Assembly (NCBI RefSeq): GCF_026151205.1
Contig: NC_087084.1
Coordinates: forward strand, 15,764,322-15,828,321
Source: Bolinopsis microptera
Lineage: Eukaryota; Ctenophora; Tentaculata; Lobata; Bolinopsidae
Direction: 5' to 3'
DNA length: 64,000 bases
Below the pieces are notes generated by a model that was given only the letters and a program-made list of their open reading frames with translations, did no database searches and was not told the DNA's origin. A program made the translations under genes and the position numbers. Shown here one piece after another: positions 35,739-44,881 of the stretch. How positions within the stretch are numbered: position 1 is the stretch's first letter; each line of letters begins with the position of its first letter.

Positions 35739-36976
35739 CTCCAGACAACACAAAGATATTCCGCTTAGGATCAGTACTAGAGTAGTACAAAGAGAGCGGA
35801 GTCAGAAGAGGGAATATGGTAACTGTGTAGTGTTGCTATGGTCACTATACAGTGTTGCTATGGTAACAGAAGAGTGGATATGGCTGCTGAAGCCGTACTG
35901 AGAGCAGCTTACTTAGTGTTACTTCTGCTGAGATCTGAGATCATTGTGATCTGGCAATCTTGTGTTTTTTTGATACTTTACAGTAGAATGATGTACCCCC
36001 CCCCCCCCTCAGTACTCTAGTAGCAAGGAGGGGTTCAGTAATTGCATTACTATAAGAATGCTACAAAATCAGTCAACATGCAATAATAAGCACACTGCAA
36101 GATAAAAGAGGAGTAACCAAGAAGGTGCTAAGTGCTAACTGCGGTATTGCTATGGTAACTGTAGTATTGCTACGGTAACTGTAGTGTTCCTACGGTAACT
36201 GTAGTATTGCTACGGTAACTGTAGTGTTCCTATGGTAAAGAAGGTGCTTTCATTAACCGTTCGTGTGTCGTGTGATACAAAATAGAGGAGTTGCTATGGT
36301 AACTGTGTAGTGTTGCTATGGTAACTGTGTAGTGTTGCTATGGTAACTATGTAGTGTTGATATGGTAACTGTGTAGTGTTGCTATGGTAACTGTGTAGTG
36401 TTGCTATGGTAACTGTGTAGTGTTGCTATGGTAACTGTGTAGTGTTGATATGGTAACTGTGTAGTGTTGCTATGGTAACTGTGTAGTGTTGCTATGGTAA
36501 CTGTGTAGTGTTGCTATGGTAACTGTGTAGTGTTGATATGGTAACTATGTAGTGTTGATATGGTAACTGTGTAGTGTTGATATGGTAACTGTGTAGTGTT
36601 GCTATGGTAACTGTGTAGTGTTGCTATGGTAACTATGTAGTGTTGATATGGTAACTGTGTAGTGTTGCTATGGTAACTGTGTAGTGTTGCTATGGTAACT
36701 GTGTAGTGTTGCTATGGTAACTGTGTATCTAACCTTGTCCTCTTCAGTAGCGTCGTGTTCACAGAAGTACTTTTCTCTCACTAGATAGGGTCTGAAAGAG
36801 AAGCCTAACTTTCTGATAGGACTAAAACAGCTGTTAGGAGAATAGAGGGAGGAGAAGGAGGGAGAGGAGGGAGAGGAGGGGGAGGAGGGGGCTGTCTTCA
36901 TGTTCTGTTTAGCAGCTGAGTCACTGTGTCTCCGTGATAAGGGGGAGTGGTGGGGTGTAGTCCTCATTCTGGACAT
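16217..36976 (-). CDS. DIXDC1: Dixin (coiled-coil-DIX1), Wnt/Dishevelled-linked scaffold
   Basis: Ten minus-strand exons with GT-AG borders and matching phases: 36976-36734, 30554-30431, 29795-29670, 26627-26543, 26075-26002, 20988-20882, 17977-17864, 17402-17283, 16938-16766, 16367-16217 (stop). They encode about 438 residues from ATG 36976. Order: a Ser/Pro-rich N-terminus; a calponin-homology domain over exons 2-4 (YITWVNNQLARG, ERGISDGVTLPHLLQIL, NGNVKCIMRLMLALAANFK); a coiled coil (exons 6-8, ELKAEVLHLKTRD); and a C-terminal DIX domain (KILYYLGTSTTPYL, GEISLRDFKNVVNRAGRYRY, LLPGWEGRIVGFVEE). CH + coiled coil + DIX in this order is diagnostic of Dixin, which polymerises with Dishevelled/Axin DIX domains in canonical Wnt signalling. 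The true start is uncertain: the acceptor before exon 1 (near 36978) would be phase 1, so a further upstream exon may exist. Confidence 0.9.
16551..16765. repeat. CRE/E-box repeat carrying two copies of the Dixin exon 9 donor edge
   Basis: The real exon end (GCCGGTAGATACAG|GTTAGT on the minus strand, 16766) is repeated near 16530 and 16655 with the following intron bases. Between the copies lie CACGTGACATGACGTCACAC units. Confidence 0.85.
16985..17250. repeat. 21-22-bp CRE minisatellite (GTGACGTCACGCGAGGGAG)
   Basis: About 12 units, nearly all with a perfect TGACGTCA CRE palindrome. It lies in the 345-bp Dixin intron between exons 17402-17283 and 16938-16766. Confidence 0.9.
17626..17863. 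repeat. TTACTATGG repeat with three extra copies of the Dixin exon 7 donor edge
   Basis: The last roughly 30 exon bases (LEHLVTQRDQQ) and the donor occur at about 17635, 17705 and 17788 as well as at the true site (17864). (TTACTATGG)n separates them. Some copies differ by one base (CTAG for CGAG). Confidence 0.9.
17978..20647. repeat. 17-bp satellite AACACGTGGTTAACTAG, about 155 copies
   Basis: A 2.67-kb near-perfect array; the main variant has AAATAG and rare ones ACCTGG, ACATGG or an inserted ATAA. Each unit carries the E-box CACGTG and the palindrome GTTAAC. It fills the Dixin intron between exons 20988-20882 and 17977-17864 and runs to within three bases of the acceptor of exon 17977. 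On the minus strand each unit reads TTCTAG-TTAACCACGTG, that is, an acceptor-like YAG and a branch-point-like TTAAC. Confidence 0.97.
20648..20881. other. Intron remnant between satellite and exon, nothing recognised
   Basis: Unique AT-rich sequence after the satellite; one CACGTGATGCCCA at 20656, related to the CArG composite near 49.2 kb. Confidence 0.5.
20989..21060. repeat. TTACTATGG short repeat at the acceptor of Dixin exon 6
   Basis: GGTTACTATGGTTACCATGG-type repeat begins within about ten bases of the exon start. Confidence 0.8.
21330..25250 (+). mobile_element. Near-complete LINE: APE endonuclease, RT, C-terminal zinc-finger-like domain
   Basis: The frame is open from 21312 to the stop at 25049 (ATG 21495 is internal). 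It starts just after the expected APE N-terminus (NFGSKFDD), keeps the catalytic Glu in FVCLQEIRQP, and has GDFNSRIG and the terminal FSDHKPLL. RT motifs: LKNGKSSSEDMICNEILK, YRAIAVSSTIGKLF, FVDFRKAFDS (about 23240), GTEQGHPLSPDLFK, WADDLILLA (about 23540). The C-terminus has LRISAHRLEIELGRYNQTP followed by a CxxC...HxxxxC cluster. A 3' UTR of about 200 bp follows. It lacks ORF1 and roughly 10-20 N-terminal residues. The frame is otherwise undamaged over about 1,240 codons, which implies a recent insertion. It lies in a Dixin intron, antisense to the gene. Confidence 0.93.
25533..25652. repeat. Perfect 19-bp inverted repeat plus a duplicated arm
   Basis: Arms TAGCATTGCCTGCGGAGGG (25533-25551) and its exact complement (25576-25594) flank a 24-nt loop. 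The loop and right arm are repeated directly at about 25611-25652, each time next to CACGTGGTGTAG. Confidence 0.9.
25653..26001. other. AT-rich Dixin intron sequence, nothing recognised
   Basis: No exon or element seen apart from a few TATGGTTACTTAG repeats at 25948-25992. Confidence 0.4.
26440..26540. repeat. 9-bp repeat GTGTTACAA with a duplicated block
   Basis: (GTGTTACAA)n and two copies of GTGCTTACAGAGTTTGCAAT lie directly at the donor of Dixin exon 26627-26543. Confidence 0.85.
26638..26765. repeat. 21-22-bp GGTTACTATAGTTACTA repeat
   Basis: Six copies about ten bases from the acceptor of Dixin exon 26627-26543. Same core as the 27.6-29.6 kb array, with an AAATTT spacer instead of CATCT. 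Confidence 0.9.
26766..27575. other. Dixin intron, no gene recognised
   Basis: Short AATCACTATAGCAAC-like elements at 26925-27000; otherwise unique sequence. Confidence 0.4.
27576..27639 (-). mobile_element. tRNA-derived SINE head
   Basis: On the minus strand an A-box-like TGGTAGTGTAGTGGCGAC (27637-27620) and a B-box-like GGTTCAAATAC (27590-27580) are spaced as in a tRNA, with a CTCC/GGAG anticodon-type stem between. A full cloverleaf is not kept, so this is a tRNA-derived SINE or pseudogene. Its 5' end merges into the 22-bp array. Confidence 0.65.
27630..29640. repeat. 22-bp satellite (GGTTACTATAGTTACTACAT + CT), about 90 copies
   Basis: A 2-kb array in the Dixin intron before exon 29795-29670, ending about 30 bases from its donor. 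Each unit contains GTTACTATAGTWAC, an X-box-type dyad. A variant spacer, TACACTACCAGG, recurs every few units and matches the SINE 5' end at 27622-27638. Longer-period blocks (TCTGGACATCTGG at 28990 and 29230) show higher-order duplication. Confidence 0.95.
30130..30430. repeat. 28-bp repeat copying the Dixin exon 2 donor edge
   Basis: About 11 units ACTAACCGAGTATTTGTAGT + GAGTTATT. ACTAACCGAGTAT is the complement of the exon end ATACTCG|GTTAGT (30431). The array therefore consists of repeated donor edges and touches the real one. Confidence 0.92.
30555..30815. repeat. 42-bp CCAAT-box repeat at the acceptor of Dixin exon 2
   Basis: About six units containing CCTGAAATATATT, AACCAATCAGAGCACAGTAT and CCAACCA. 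On the minus strand each unit repeats the intron end ATATATTTCAG, the real acceptor at 30554. CCAATCA is an NF-Y-type motif. Confidence 0.9.
30816..31060. other. Unique intron sequence, nothing recognised
   Basis: AT-rich, no exon or element seen. Confidence 0.4.
31060..31480. repeat. GTGGGTACACACTGTGTACTACACAG-type array
   Basis: Irregular tandem repeat of GTGGGTACA, CTGTGTACTACACA and GTTGCAGT blocks. It is open in several frames, which produces spurious Thr/Val/Tyr ORFs. A second, shorter array of the same blocks is at 32540-32765. Confidence 0.9.
32400..32525. promoter_or_regulatory. CCAAT + E-box repeat, 3 units
   Basis: Units of about 40 bp: CGACCAATCAGAGCACAGTA, TTCGTATCACGTGACGCAAAG. 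CCAAT (NF-Y) and CACGTGAC (USF/MYC-family) at fixed spacing resemble promoter architecture. The counterpart at 33550-33775 has six units. Confidence 0.6.
32540..32765. repeat. GTGGGTACA / ACACAGTG array, second copy
   Basis: Shorter version of the array at 31060-31480, preceding duplication copy 2. Confidence 0.9.
33550..33775. promoter_or_regulatory. CCAAT + E-box repeat, 6 units
   Basis: Same 40-bp composite as 32400-32525, doubled in copy number relative to the other duplicate. Confidence 0.6.
33796..34440. other. Intron sequence with CRE/E-box composites
   Basis: CACGTGACATGACGTCAC units at 34137-34165 and 34290-34380; no exon seen. Confidence 0.5.
34440..34680. repeat. 41-bp CCAAT repeat (GGCAGGCAGCCAATAAGAAA...)
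   Basis: Five units, each with CAGCCAAT, GCAGATGTT and ATCACGATATGG. Confidence 0.88.
34935..35100. repeat. 35-bp repeat (CCACCACAGGACCTGCCCCT...)
   Basis: Four GC-richer copies ending in CTACCTCTACA. No supported ORF. Confidence 0.85.
35405..35580. repeat. 8-bp repeat GTAACCAG, about 22 copies
   Basis: Perfect (GTAACCAG)n with one AAGG variant. AAGATTCAGTGCTCGC-TAGTACAAACTATACAGGG-type sequence flanks it on both sides, so the flank was duplicated with the array. Confidence 0.92.
35695..35738. repeat. (AG)n microsatellite
   Basis: Simple AG dinucleotide run. Confidence 0.95.
36130..36240. repeat. 20-bp X-box repeat, 5 copies
   Basis: GTATTGCTATGGTAACTGTA and variants with CTACGG; related to the adjacent 22-bp array. 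Confidence 0.85.
36290..36728. repeat. 22-bp X-box minisatellite (GTTGCTATGGTAACTGTGTA + GT), about 20 copies
   Basis: Each unit has GTTGCTATGGTAAC (or GTTGATATGGTAAC), a perfect X-box consensus. The array abuts the donor of Dixin exon 36976-36734. Confidence 0.95.
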
Positions 36977-36984
36977 ATCTCCTC

Positions 36985-37330
36985 AGCGCGTGTGTTACTA
37001 TGGTAATTCCTTATCAGCTCCTTATCAGCGCGTGTGTTACTATGGTAACTCCTTATCAGCTCCTTATCAGCGCGTGTGTTACTATGGTAACTCCTTATCA
37101 GCGCGTGTTACTATGGTAACTCCTTATCAGCTCCTTATCAGCGCGTGTGTTACTATGGTAACTCCTTATCAGCGCGTGTTACTATGGTAACTCCTTATCA
37201 GCTCCTTATCAGCGCGTGTGTTACTATGGTAACTCCTTATCAGCTCCTTATCAGCGCGTGTGTTACTATGGTAACTCCTTATCAGCTCCTTATCAGCGCG
37301 TGTGTTACTATGGTAACTCCTTATCAGCTC
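36985..37330. repeat. 42/27-bp X-box repeat at the acceptor of Dixin exon 1
   Basis: About eight units with GCGCGTGTGTTACTATGGTA, ACTCCTTATCAG and a second TCCTTATCAG. GTTACTATGGTAAC fits the X-box. The exon-proximal edge (CAGCGCGTGTG) is present in every unit. Confidence 0.92.
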
Positions 37331-37735
37331 GCTTTCGCCTCACTACAAACAGTTGTTCTGACCCTCAGATAACGTTACCATGACAACATATATTGTGAGA
37401 TGTGCTGTCATGGACTCATTGCTAGAAAGCGATACAATGAGACTCGGAAAAGAGGGTAATGTTTGAACATTTTATATTTTGACAGTAAAATTGTTGGAAA
37501 CAAGCTAAGCTAGTGTTGCTATGGTAACTAAGCTAGCGATGAGAGTGGAGTCAACAAATAAAAACAAAAATAAAAGAGCGGAATTAAGAAAAACAAAGCT
37601 AACGATTTAAACAAAGCTACTGCCAGTAGTTCTATGATGTGAAGGTGTGAGGAGGATTACAGAGTAACACACCAGGACTATGTACCTGATAATATACCTC
37701 TTAGTATTAGTGCTCGCTAATACACTGTGTTAGAA
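37331..37735. other. Unique sequence, no gene recognised
   Basis: Contains a single GTTGCTATGGTAAC near 37515. Confidence 0.4.
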
Positions 37736-37739
37736 TGCA

Positions 37740-38440
37740 GTACGATCTATAACACTCAGCGCTCGGTGTTAGGTTTGTACTGCTCGGTACTGACCATGCT
37801 GCTCGGTAGTCTGTACTGCTCGGTACTGACCATACTGCTCGGTACTGCTCGGTATTCGGTACTACTACTGACCATACTGACCATACTGCTCGGTATTCGG
37901 TACTACTACTGACCATACTGACCATACTGCTAGGTATTCGGTACTACTACTGCCCATACTGCTAGGTATTCGGTACTGCTCGGTACTGACCATACTGCTA
38001 GGTATTCGGTACTGCTCGGTACTGACCATACTGCTCGGTAGTCGGTACTGCTCGGTACTGACCATACTGACCATACTGTTCGGTAGTCGGTACTACTCGG
38101 TACTGATCATACTGACCATACTGCTCGGTAGTCGGTACTACTCGGTACTGACCATACTGCTCGGTAGTCGGTACTACTACTGACCATACTGTTCGGTAGT
38201 CGGTACTACTCGGTACTGACCATACTGCTCGGTAGTCGGTACTACTACTGACCATACTGCTCGGTAGTCGGTACTGACTATACTGACCATACTGTTCGGT
38301 AGTCGGTACTACTCGGTACTGACCATACTGCTCGGTATTCGGTACTGCTCGGTACTACTACTGACCATACTGCTCGGTAGTCGGTACTACTCGGTACTGA
38401 CCATACTGACCATACTGTTCGGTAGTCGGTACTGCCCATA
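37740..38440. repeat. Compound repeat of CGGTACTGACCATACTGCTC and related blocks
   Basis: About 0.7 kb of shuffled blocks CGGTACTGACCATACTG, CTCGGTAGT and CGGTACTACTACTGACC. Minus-strand Ser/Thr/Tyr/Val ORFs are artefacts. Confidence 0.92.
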
Positions 38441-38634
38441 CTGCCCATATGCCAATCGAAGAAAGAAGATTCCTCAGTGCAAGTAGATCTGTACTGTTGG
38501 GTTATTGTAATTCTGTAAGGTAAGGTGCTACAAACCACTAGCAGGGTAGTGCATTTTCTAACTGTGCTGTTATAGACAGATACAAATATGATGAAGAGTC
38601 CATTATCAGATAAATTGTAGCTTACGAATGGAAA

Positions 38635-38910
38635 CTGGAGTGTTGCTATGGTAACCGGGGTGTTGTTATGGTAACTGGAGTGTTGCTATGGTAACTGAAA
38701 TATTTCTATGGTAACTGGAGCGTTGATATGGTAACTGGTGTGTTGCTATGGTAAATGGGGTGTTGCTATGGTAACTGGCATGTAGCTATGGTAACTAAGG
38801 TGTTGCTATGTTAACTGGAGTGGTGCTATGGTAACTGGTGTGTTGCTATGGTAACTGGTGTGTTGCTATGGTAACTGGAGTGTTGCTATGGTAACTGGAG
38901 TGTTGCTAAA
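38635..38910. repeat. 20-bp X-box minisatellite GTTGCTATGGTAACTGGAGT, about 14 copies
   Basis: More diverged than the other X-box arrays (CGGGG, TGGTG and AAGG spacers), but GCTATGGTAAC is conserved while spacers drift. Confidence 0.92.
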
Positions 38911-40499
38911 GACAGCATTCCGAAACAGTTCACAGCAAATTAAGGAGAGCAGCAAATTTAAAGGAGCCGAATAATGTAAAAGGTTCGAGAAATTAACAAA
39001 GGAAATGGTGAGAGTAACAAAAGAAAATGTGGGTAAAACAAATGTGGGTCAAACTTAGTCTCAACACGCGAGTGAAGGGAGGAAGAGTTAATGTAGGATA
39101 ATAACAACTAGGGAGCAGTATATATGTGTGTGTGAGTTAGCCGGTCTGAATTCCAGAGTGTATCCTGCGACATATTCAAAAACGCGCTGACATGGTCAGT
39201 ATGGGCAGCAAATACATTGTCTCGTGATACGCTGTGAGCCCAGCGAGACATATCTTACTGTTACCATAACAACCACTAACTGTTTCCATAGCAACCATAG
39301 TACTTGTCGCACATACTACGGTAGTTTCCATGACGACCACGGTAGTTTCCATGACGACGGTACGACTAAGTTAGGTAACCACATGTTAAACATGCAGGGC
39401 GGAGAATGTGCAGTAGAGTTGAAGCCGGAGGAGTTGTCATGGTAACATGTTGCAAAGAAAGGAACACGTACAGTACACTGTACATTTTTAGACGATGACG
39501 TCACGTGATAGTATCAGACCCCTGTACTGCTTACTGAGACATCTTGTTCTAGCTTGAGACAAGCTGAAGACGAGGTTCAAGTAGTAGAGAAGAGGAAATG
39601 TTTGTCAGAAGGGGAGAAGAAGAGGAGAGCAACTGAATCCCTTGAGACATGCGGGCTAGTACGTGACAGAGATGATAATTAGCACTCCCAGCCACCCGCC
39701 TTATTCCTCTCTACTACCCCTCTACTTGGGCAGAACTACTAAAAAATAGTTTATTTTAGTACCGCAGCGCGGAGCCTGGCAGTTTAACTTATTACGAAGT
39801 GATGAAATACTCAGTAACTAACACAGGTCACCATGGATACCAGACACTGTACACGCGCGTTACTATGGTAACATCACCCAACTCAACATATTTACAGTAA
39901 GCTAAAATACCAGAGGGAATCTTGATTCGAGAAACAAGCCATATCAACGAGAAAACAGTATTAAAGCAGTAAGATAACATACAGTGTTGAATAATTAGCG
40001 CAGGCACACGGTGCCGGGATGCAGGCGACTTACACACCACGTGACATAGCATCTCCTTATATGGGCATGTCACGTGTCCTGAACTGTCCTTATTTGGGCA
40101 TTCCGAGAGATGTTATGTATTTGGGTAGTTGACATTTGAAACCAGTTGTTCAAATAATACTCGGTGATCACAATTCTAAAGGATTCTTGGAGTGTTTCTA
40201 AGCAAAGAAACGTGCCCAAATTTAGTAAATACTTCAGCAAATTGAAAGTAATAAAGTATTCAATATAGTCCATGGCAGAATTTAAATATTCGTTTTTTTA
40301 TAATAAACAACTTTATACTTTGAAATATTTGCCATATTTAAACAATAATTATCGTGGAGAAGTTATCTGCACATTTTTCTAAATATTGTTGATAAACTTA
40401 GAGGCTACGATTTAAAGATTCCTTTATTTAATTTTAGAGTAGCGTTAATCAAGGATCTGAAAACTGAGAATGTTCTTGCAAAACAGAAGTGAGAATCTG
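38911..40499. other. 1.6 kb without a recognised gene; CArG boxes near 40.05 kb
   Basis: TTTCCATAGCAACC and TTTCCATGACGACC half X-box motifs at 39280-39360. CCTTATATGG at 40054-40063 and CCTTATTTGG at 40088-40097 fit the SRF CArG consensus, the former followed by CACGTG at 40071-40076. No domain in the short ORFs. Confidence 0.45.
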
Positions 40500-41125
40500 T
40501 AGAGGTATTACTACTGTAGGTACTACTACTATATTGCTATACTACTACTGTAGGTACTACTACTATATTGCTATACTACTACTGTAGGTACTACTACTAT
40601 ATTACTATACTACTACTGTAGGTACTACTACTATATTGCTATACTACTACTGTAGGTACTACTACTATATTGCTATACTACTACTGTAGGTACTACTACT
40701 ATATTGCTATACTACTACTGTAGGTACTACTACTATATTACTATACTACTACTGTAGGTACTACTACTATATTGCTATACTACTACTGTAGGTACTACTA
40801 CTATATTACTATACTACTACTGTAGGTACTACTACTATATTGCTATACTACTACTGTAGGTACTACTACTATATTGCTATACTACTACTGTAGGTACTAC
40901 TACTATATTGCTATACTACTACTGTAGGTACTACTACTATATTGCTATACTACTACTGTAGGTACTACTACTATATTGCTATACTACTACTGTAGGTACT
41001 ACTACTATTTTGCTATACTACTACTGTAGGTACTACTACTATATTGCTATACTACTACTATATTACTATACTACTACTATATTACTATACTACTACTGTA
41101 TTACTATACTACTACTATATCACTG
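40500..41125. repeat. 34-bp minisatellite (GTAGGTACTACTACTATATT...), about 17 copies
   Basis: Regular array with GCTATACTACTACT completing each unit, decaying into (ACT)n at its right end. Confidence 0.95.
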
Positions 41126-41157
41126 TATAACATACGTGACTAAACAGTGCTCCTCTA

Positions 41158-41396
41158 CAGTTGCTATGGTAACTGCAGTGTTGCTATGGTAACTGCAGTG
41201 TTGCTATGGTAACTGCAGTGTTGCTATGGTAACTGCAGTGTTGCTATGGTAACTGCAGTGTTGCTATGGTAACTGCAGTGTTGCTATGGTAACTGCAGTG
41301 TTGCTATGGTAACTGCAGTGTTGCTATGGTAACTGCAGTGTTGCTATGGTAACTGCAGTGTTGCTATGGTAACTGCAGTGTTGCTATGGTAACTGA
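41158..41396. repeat. 20-bp X-box minisatellite GTTGCTATGGTAACTGCAGT, 12 copies
   Basis: Twelve identical units. Each holds a perfect X-box and a PstI-type CTGCAG palindrome. Confidence 0.97.
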
Positions 41397-42880
41397 AAGT
41401 ATAGTGTTTTGAGACAATAAACAACTTACTAGATATTGTAACTAAGTATTATAAAAGTACTGGGAAAATAGAAATATCCCCCGAAACCTTAAGATCACTA
41501 GATTGGCTTCTCAAGGATATATAAAATGGCTTTACTAATGAATAACACGAACTAGTGAACCCTTAATATTGCTCATACTACCCTACAAAACCCTCACATG
41601 CCCATATTTGGGTATAAGAAATGACGTCACACAATGTCCAAACAAGGAGCAGGGAAATATGCCCACAACAGAGAAGGTAACCAAGGCAACCACTGAACAC
41701 TGAAAATAAGGAGCACAATACATAAGTTATATTATGAAGGAGCACAAGACACAAGTTATATTATGAAGGAGCACAAGACACAAGTTATATTATGATGTTT
41801 TAATTATACCTCTTATAGTGCGGCAGGGAGATTAGGATAACGCTTCTTTAATAATATCATTTAGCTGATTTAATATATAAATTTAAATGGTATAAGTGAG
41901 GAAGCGAGGTATAAGCTTGCTTTATATCTTGATAGTAGTAGTAGTATTAGGTAATATTTTCTATTCTAATCTATATAATTGCCGGATATTGTTAGATATT
42001 GTTAAATTAAGATGTTTCTATGGTAACAGCCTCCAAATAACAGCACTATACGCTAACAGCCTGTAAATCTGGTAATCTGACTTCTGAGGTCTCCATGATT
42101 TAAAATCATTTTGTCAGTCCCAAAATTCAAACGTTCGCGTTGCAAACTCCTGTGAAAAAATACGAGGTTTAAAAAAATCATATTTAAAACTTTTAGTAAT
42201 ATTCCCTTGTTGTTACCCGAGTTGCCATAGCAACCTTGTGTTTGTTCGGACGACACCCGAGAAGCTACAAAAATACACACCTTATTCATTCTAGCCTGTT
42301 TCTGTTTATAAATAGAACTGTGAGCCTCATTGAGGTGTTTTGTTGACAAATAACTGGTTTTAGTGTGGCTCAGTGTTGTTGTTGTAGTGTCACTGTCCTT
42401 CATTGCTCAAAGAAATATCTTTGTGTTTATTATTATTATTATAAAACAGGATCTTACCAACAAAAATGATTCATAAAAATACCTTAATGCGGTAAACTGT
42501 ACCCTTGTGTTTAAATTATTAATTTATTTTAATTGCGTCAATTGCTGGGTAGATCTTTATCTTTATCTTCCCAAGCCAATACCCCCCCCCCCCCCCAATA
42601 CCCCCCCCAATAACTCGCGAGTAGTTATACTCGTAGTTAAACTTATAGTAACACAATATACATCATCTTCACAGTAGTCTCAGTGCTTAGAAATCGTACA
42701 AATGTTTAAACTGAAGTTGATAAATTTGGAGTAAATAAATATTTAGATATTTTGGGAAAGTACTCCAGTAATAACAAATCTGCACTGATTGAGACAGATC
42801 CTAACATTGATTGAGCTTATTTTATTTTAGTCTTCTTCTGTGAAGCCTCTTTCTCCATCCAATAACCACAGTGTACTTCA
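41397..42880. other. AT-rich region, no confident gene
   Basis: CArG-like CCATATTTGG at 41602-41611; GGAGCACAAGACACAAGTTA repeat, 3 copies, at about 41700-41795; C-runs at 42580-42610. A minus ORF at 42403-42053 has an acceptor-like TTTTTTCACAG near 42150 but no recognisable domain. Confidence 0.4.
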
Positions 42881-42883
42881 GTC

Positions 42884-43160
42884 AGCCGGGTGGTGTAGTG
42901 GTAACACTTCCGCCTCCCATGCAGTACGCCCCGGGTTCAAATCCGGCTTGATGAAAGTCGGCCAGATGCTAATTGGTACAGCTTAGGCTGGTAATACACA
43001 CTCCCTGGCTCGTAGAACTAACCCCCCTACAGCTAGTATACTAGTATAGTGCCTTAGCACAGAGTGTAGTAACCATGGTAACAGAGTGGCTTAGAGCTAC
43101 TGAAAAGGAGAAAAGCACCGCAAGCCATCCGAATACCGGGAGAGACCTGCCCTTATCAAC
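42884..43160 (+). mobile_element. tRNA-Gly-derived SINE-like element
   Basis: A-box GGTGGTGTAGTGGTAAC (42889-42905), a CGCCTCCCATGC segment like the CCC-anticodon arm of tRNA-Gly, and a perfect B-box GGTTCAAATCC (42934-42944). The T-stem is shortened, so it is not a functional tRNA. A body without tRNA similarity follows (AGTCGGCCAGATGCTAATTG...). Its 3' end is uncertain. Confidence 0.65.
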
Positions 43161-44640
43161 ATAGAGGAAGGAGGTACAGAATATCGTGGTACGTGTGAGT
43201 TTGCAGATGCCAGAGAGAGTTAGTATATAGTGTTAATTTGCTGTCAAAAACGTTTCAACAAATATCAAAGTTTTCTGAATTTTGCTAAGTTGTGAACCCC
43301 AACTCATTGTATTTTTCGTTATATCCACCAGTTACTATAGTTACTATAGTAACTGTAGTTACTATGACAATATATTTTTAGTTCCAACTTTCAAATTATA
43401 ACAAAGTGTGACCTCCTCGTGTTGTCAAATATAAAATGTAATTTTTAACAAATAAAATACATAAATTTAACGAGAATATCGGAGAATATATCAACTTTTG
43501 TTATACTAAATATAAAGTGCAACAACGTTAACATGGCTGAAGTTAACAACCAGCGGCAAGCTGAAGTTAACAGCCAGCCTGAAGTTGTTTTTCAGGGCTT
43601 CGTTCTGCGCACAAACCAACGATAATGATAATATTTAAAGATATATGATATGTCACCCCCCCCCCTCTAATCTATATGCATCGCTTTGTAGTCGATAAAA
43701 ACTAAAAATCTATTCAGATTATTGTATTAGTATTATTACTATTTGACTATTGACACACATACAAACTTGACAAACAAGGGGCGACAATCGACATGTACAC
43801 AAGCGTGACTACCAAGGTTGCAAGCATTACTGGAAAGAAAGAGCAAGGTAATGATTATCCCTCTCTCAGGATATCGGAATCCTGTTGTCATGGTTACTAA
43901 TAACATTTACTGCTCATTACAGCATTAGGTAGAGTGTCCTAAATCTAATACCGCAGTCAACAGCCAGCTCCAAAATGCAATCCGCCACAATGCACTGAGT
44001 CCAAACATTCGAAACTTTGGAAACTTTCACCCAAAAGGCCAGAACTATTTCTTATCAGCTATTTAGCACGTTGACAATTAATTCCGCCTAGAAAATTAAA
44101 CAGTAAATCTAGAATTTTGACTTAGTGATCAGTCATAAAAATTAAAAAATGGAACATCAAAATTGTCTAGATCGTCTAAAGAACATCAGAACATAGAAAC
44201 GGAAACGGAAGACCTACCTACTGAGACGGACATATAAGAACCGTTTTACTGGTGTATTCGATCATACCCTGCATACAGTGTACCGTTTGAAGGACATAAA
44301 CGGGCCATGATTGCGGAGTATCGGGTTTCAAACTCTCCAAAAACGTGAGTTTTTGAACGAGTTCTGCAGAAAGCTGTTTTAATGAGAAGTAGTCATGTTA
44401 CCATAGCAACACTACCTGTTGTATTGGACTCTTATCAGTAGAGTGTTGTTGTTATCAGGTTCTTATAATAGAACTGAGGGTAACTAGTAGTAACTATTAG
44501 TAACCAGTAGTAACCAGTAGTAACCAGTAGTAACCAGTAGTAATTAGTAGTAACTAGTAGTAACTAGGGGCTAGCACGATATTTTACCTTTAATGTTATT
44601 ATATTCATCCAGCGTGTAGAGCTGAGAAGTATAAAATAAA
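43161..44640. other. No confident gene; one 30-codon ORF
   Basis: ATG 43533 opens a 30-residue ORF with an internal CTGAAGTTAACA duplication; nothing supports it as a gene. X-box-like TTACTATAGTAACTG at 43333; C-run at 43652; (TAGTAACCAG)n at 44480-44570. Confidence 0.4.
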
Positions 44641-44665
44641 ATGATAAATATTAAATATTGAACAG

Positions 44666-44881
44666 TTGCCACAATACTTTCCTTGCAGAAGTAACAGTTG
44701 CCACAAGCAAATACTTTCCTTGCAGAAGACGCGGACGGTCATATGCGACATTGTACCGGTTGACAGGAATGTAAACTTCGTGACTTTTAATAAGGATACA
44801 GCAAGAGTCAGTTGTTGTAATGAACTTATTGACACATGTTTTAAGGAACGGGTAGCAAAACTGAATTATTCGTTTTTCTAG
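44666..44881 (+). CDS. Possible terminal exon or retroelement remnant
   Basis: The ORF ends KERVAKLNYSFF-stop and contains RTVICDIVPVDRNVNFVTFN. TACTTTCCTTGCAG|AAG, a good acceptor, occurs twice (about 44676 and 44713), the second leading into the open frame. The duplicated acceptor fits the pattern of real exons in this window, and DIVPVDRNVNFV faintly resembles SGNH-hydrolase-like sequence. No upstream exon was found, so I am unsure it is expressed. Confidence 0.25.
   Translation: MPQYFPCRSNSCHKQILSLQKTRTVICDIVPVDRNVNFVTFNKDTARVSCCNELIDTCFKERVAKLNYSFF

Noticed and set aside
37707-38538. Minus ORFs with SSTDYRAVWSV-type repeats
   Set aside because: Frame-open minisatellite without splice or start context.
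42053-42403. 116-codon minus ORF
   Set aside because: No domain, and composition is unlike coding. An acceptor-like site inside is not enough.
42884-42955. Functional tRNA-Gly
   Set aside because: A and B boxes are present but the T-stem is short and the acceptor cannot form separately; more likely a SINE head.
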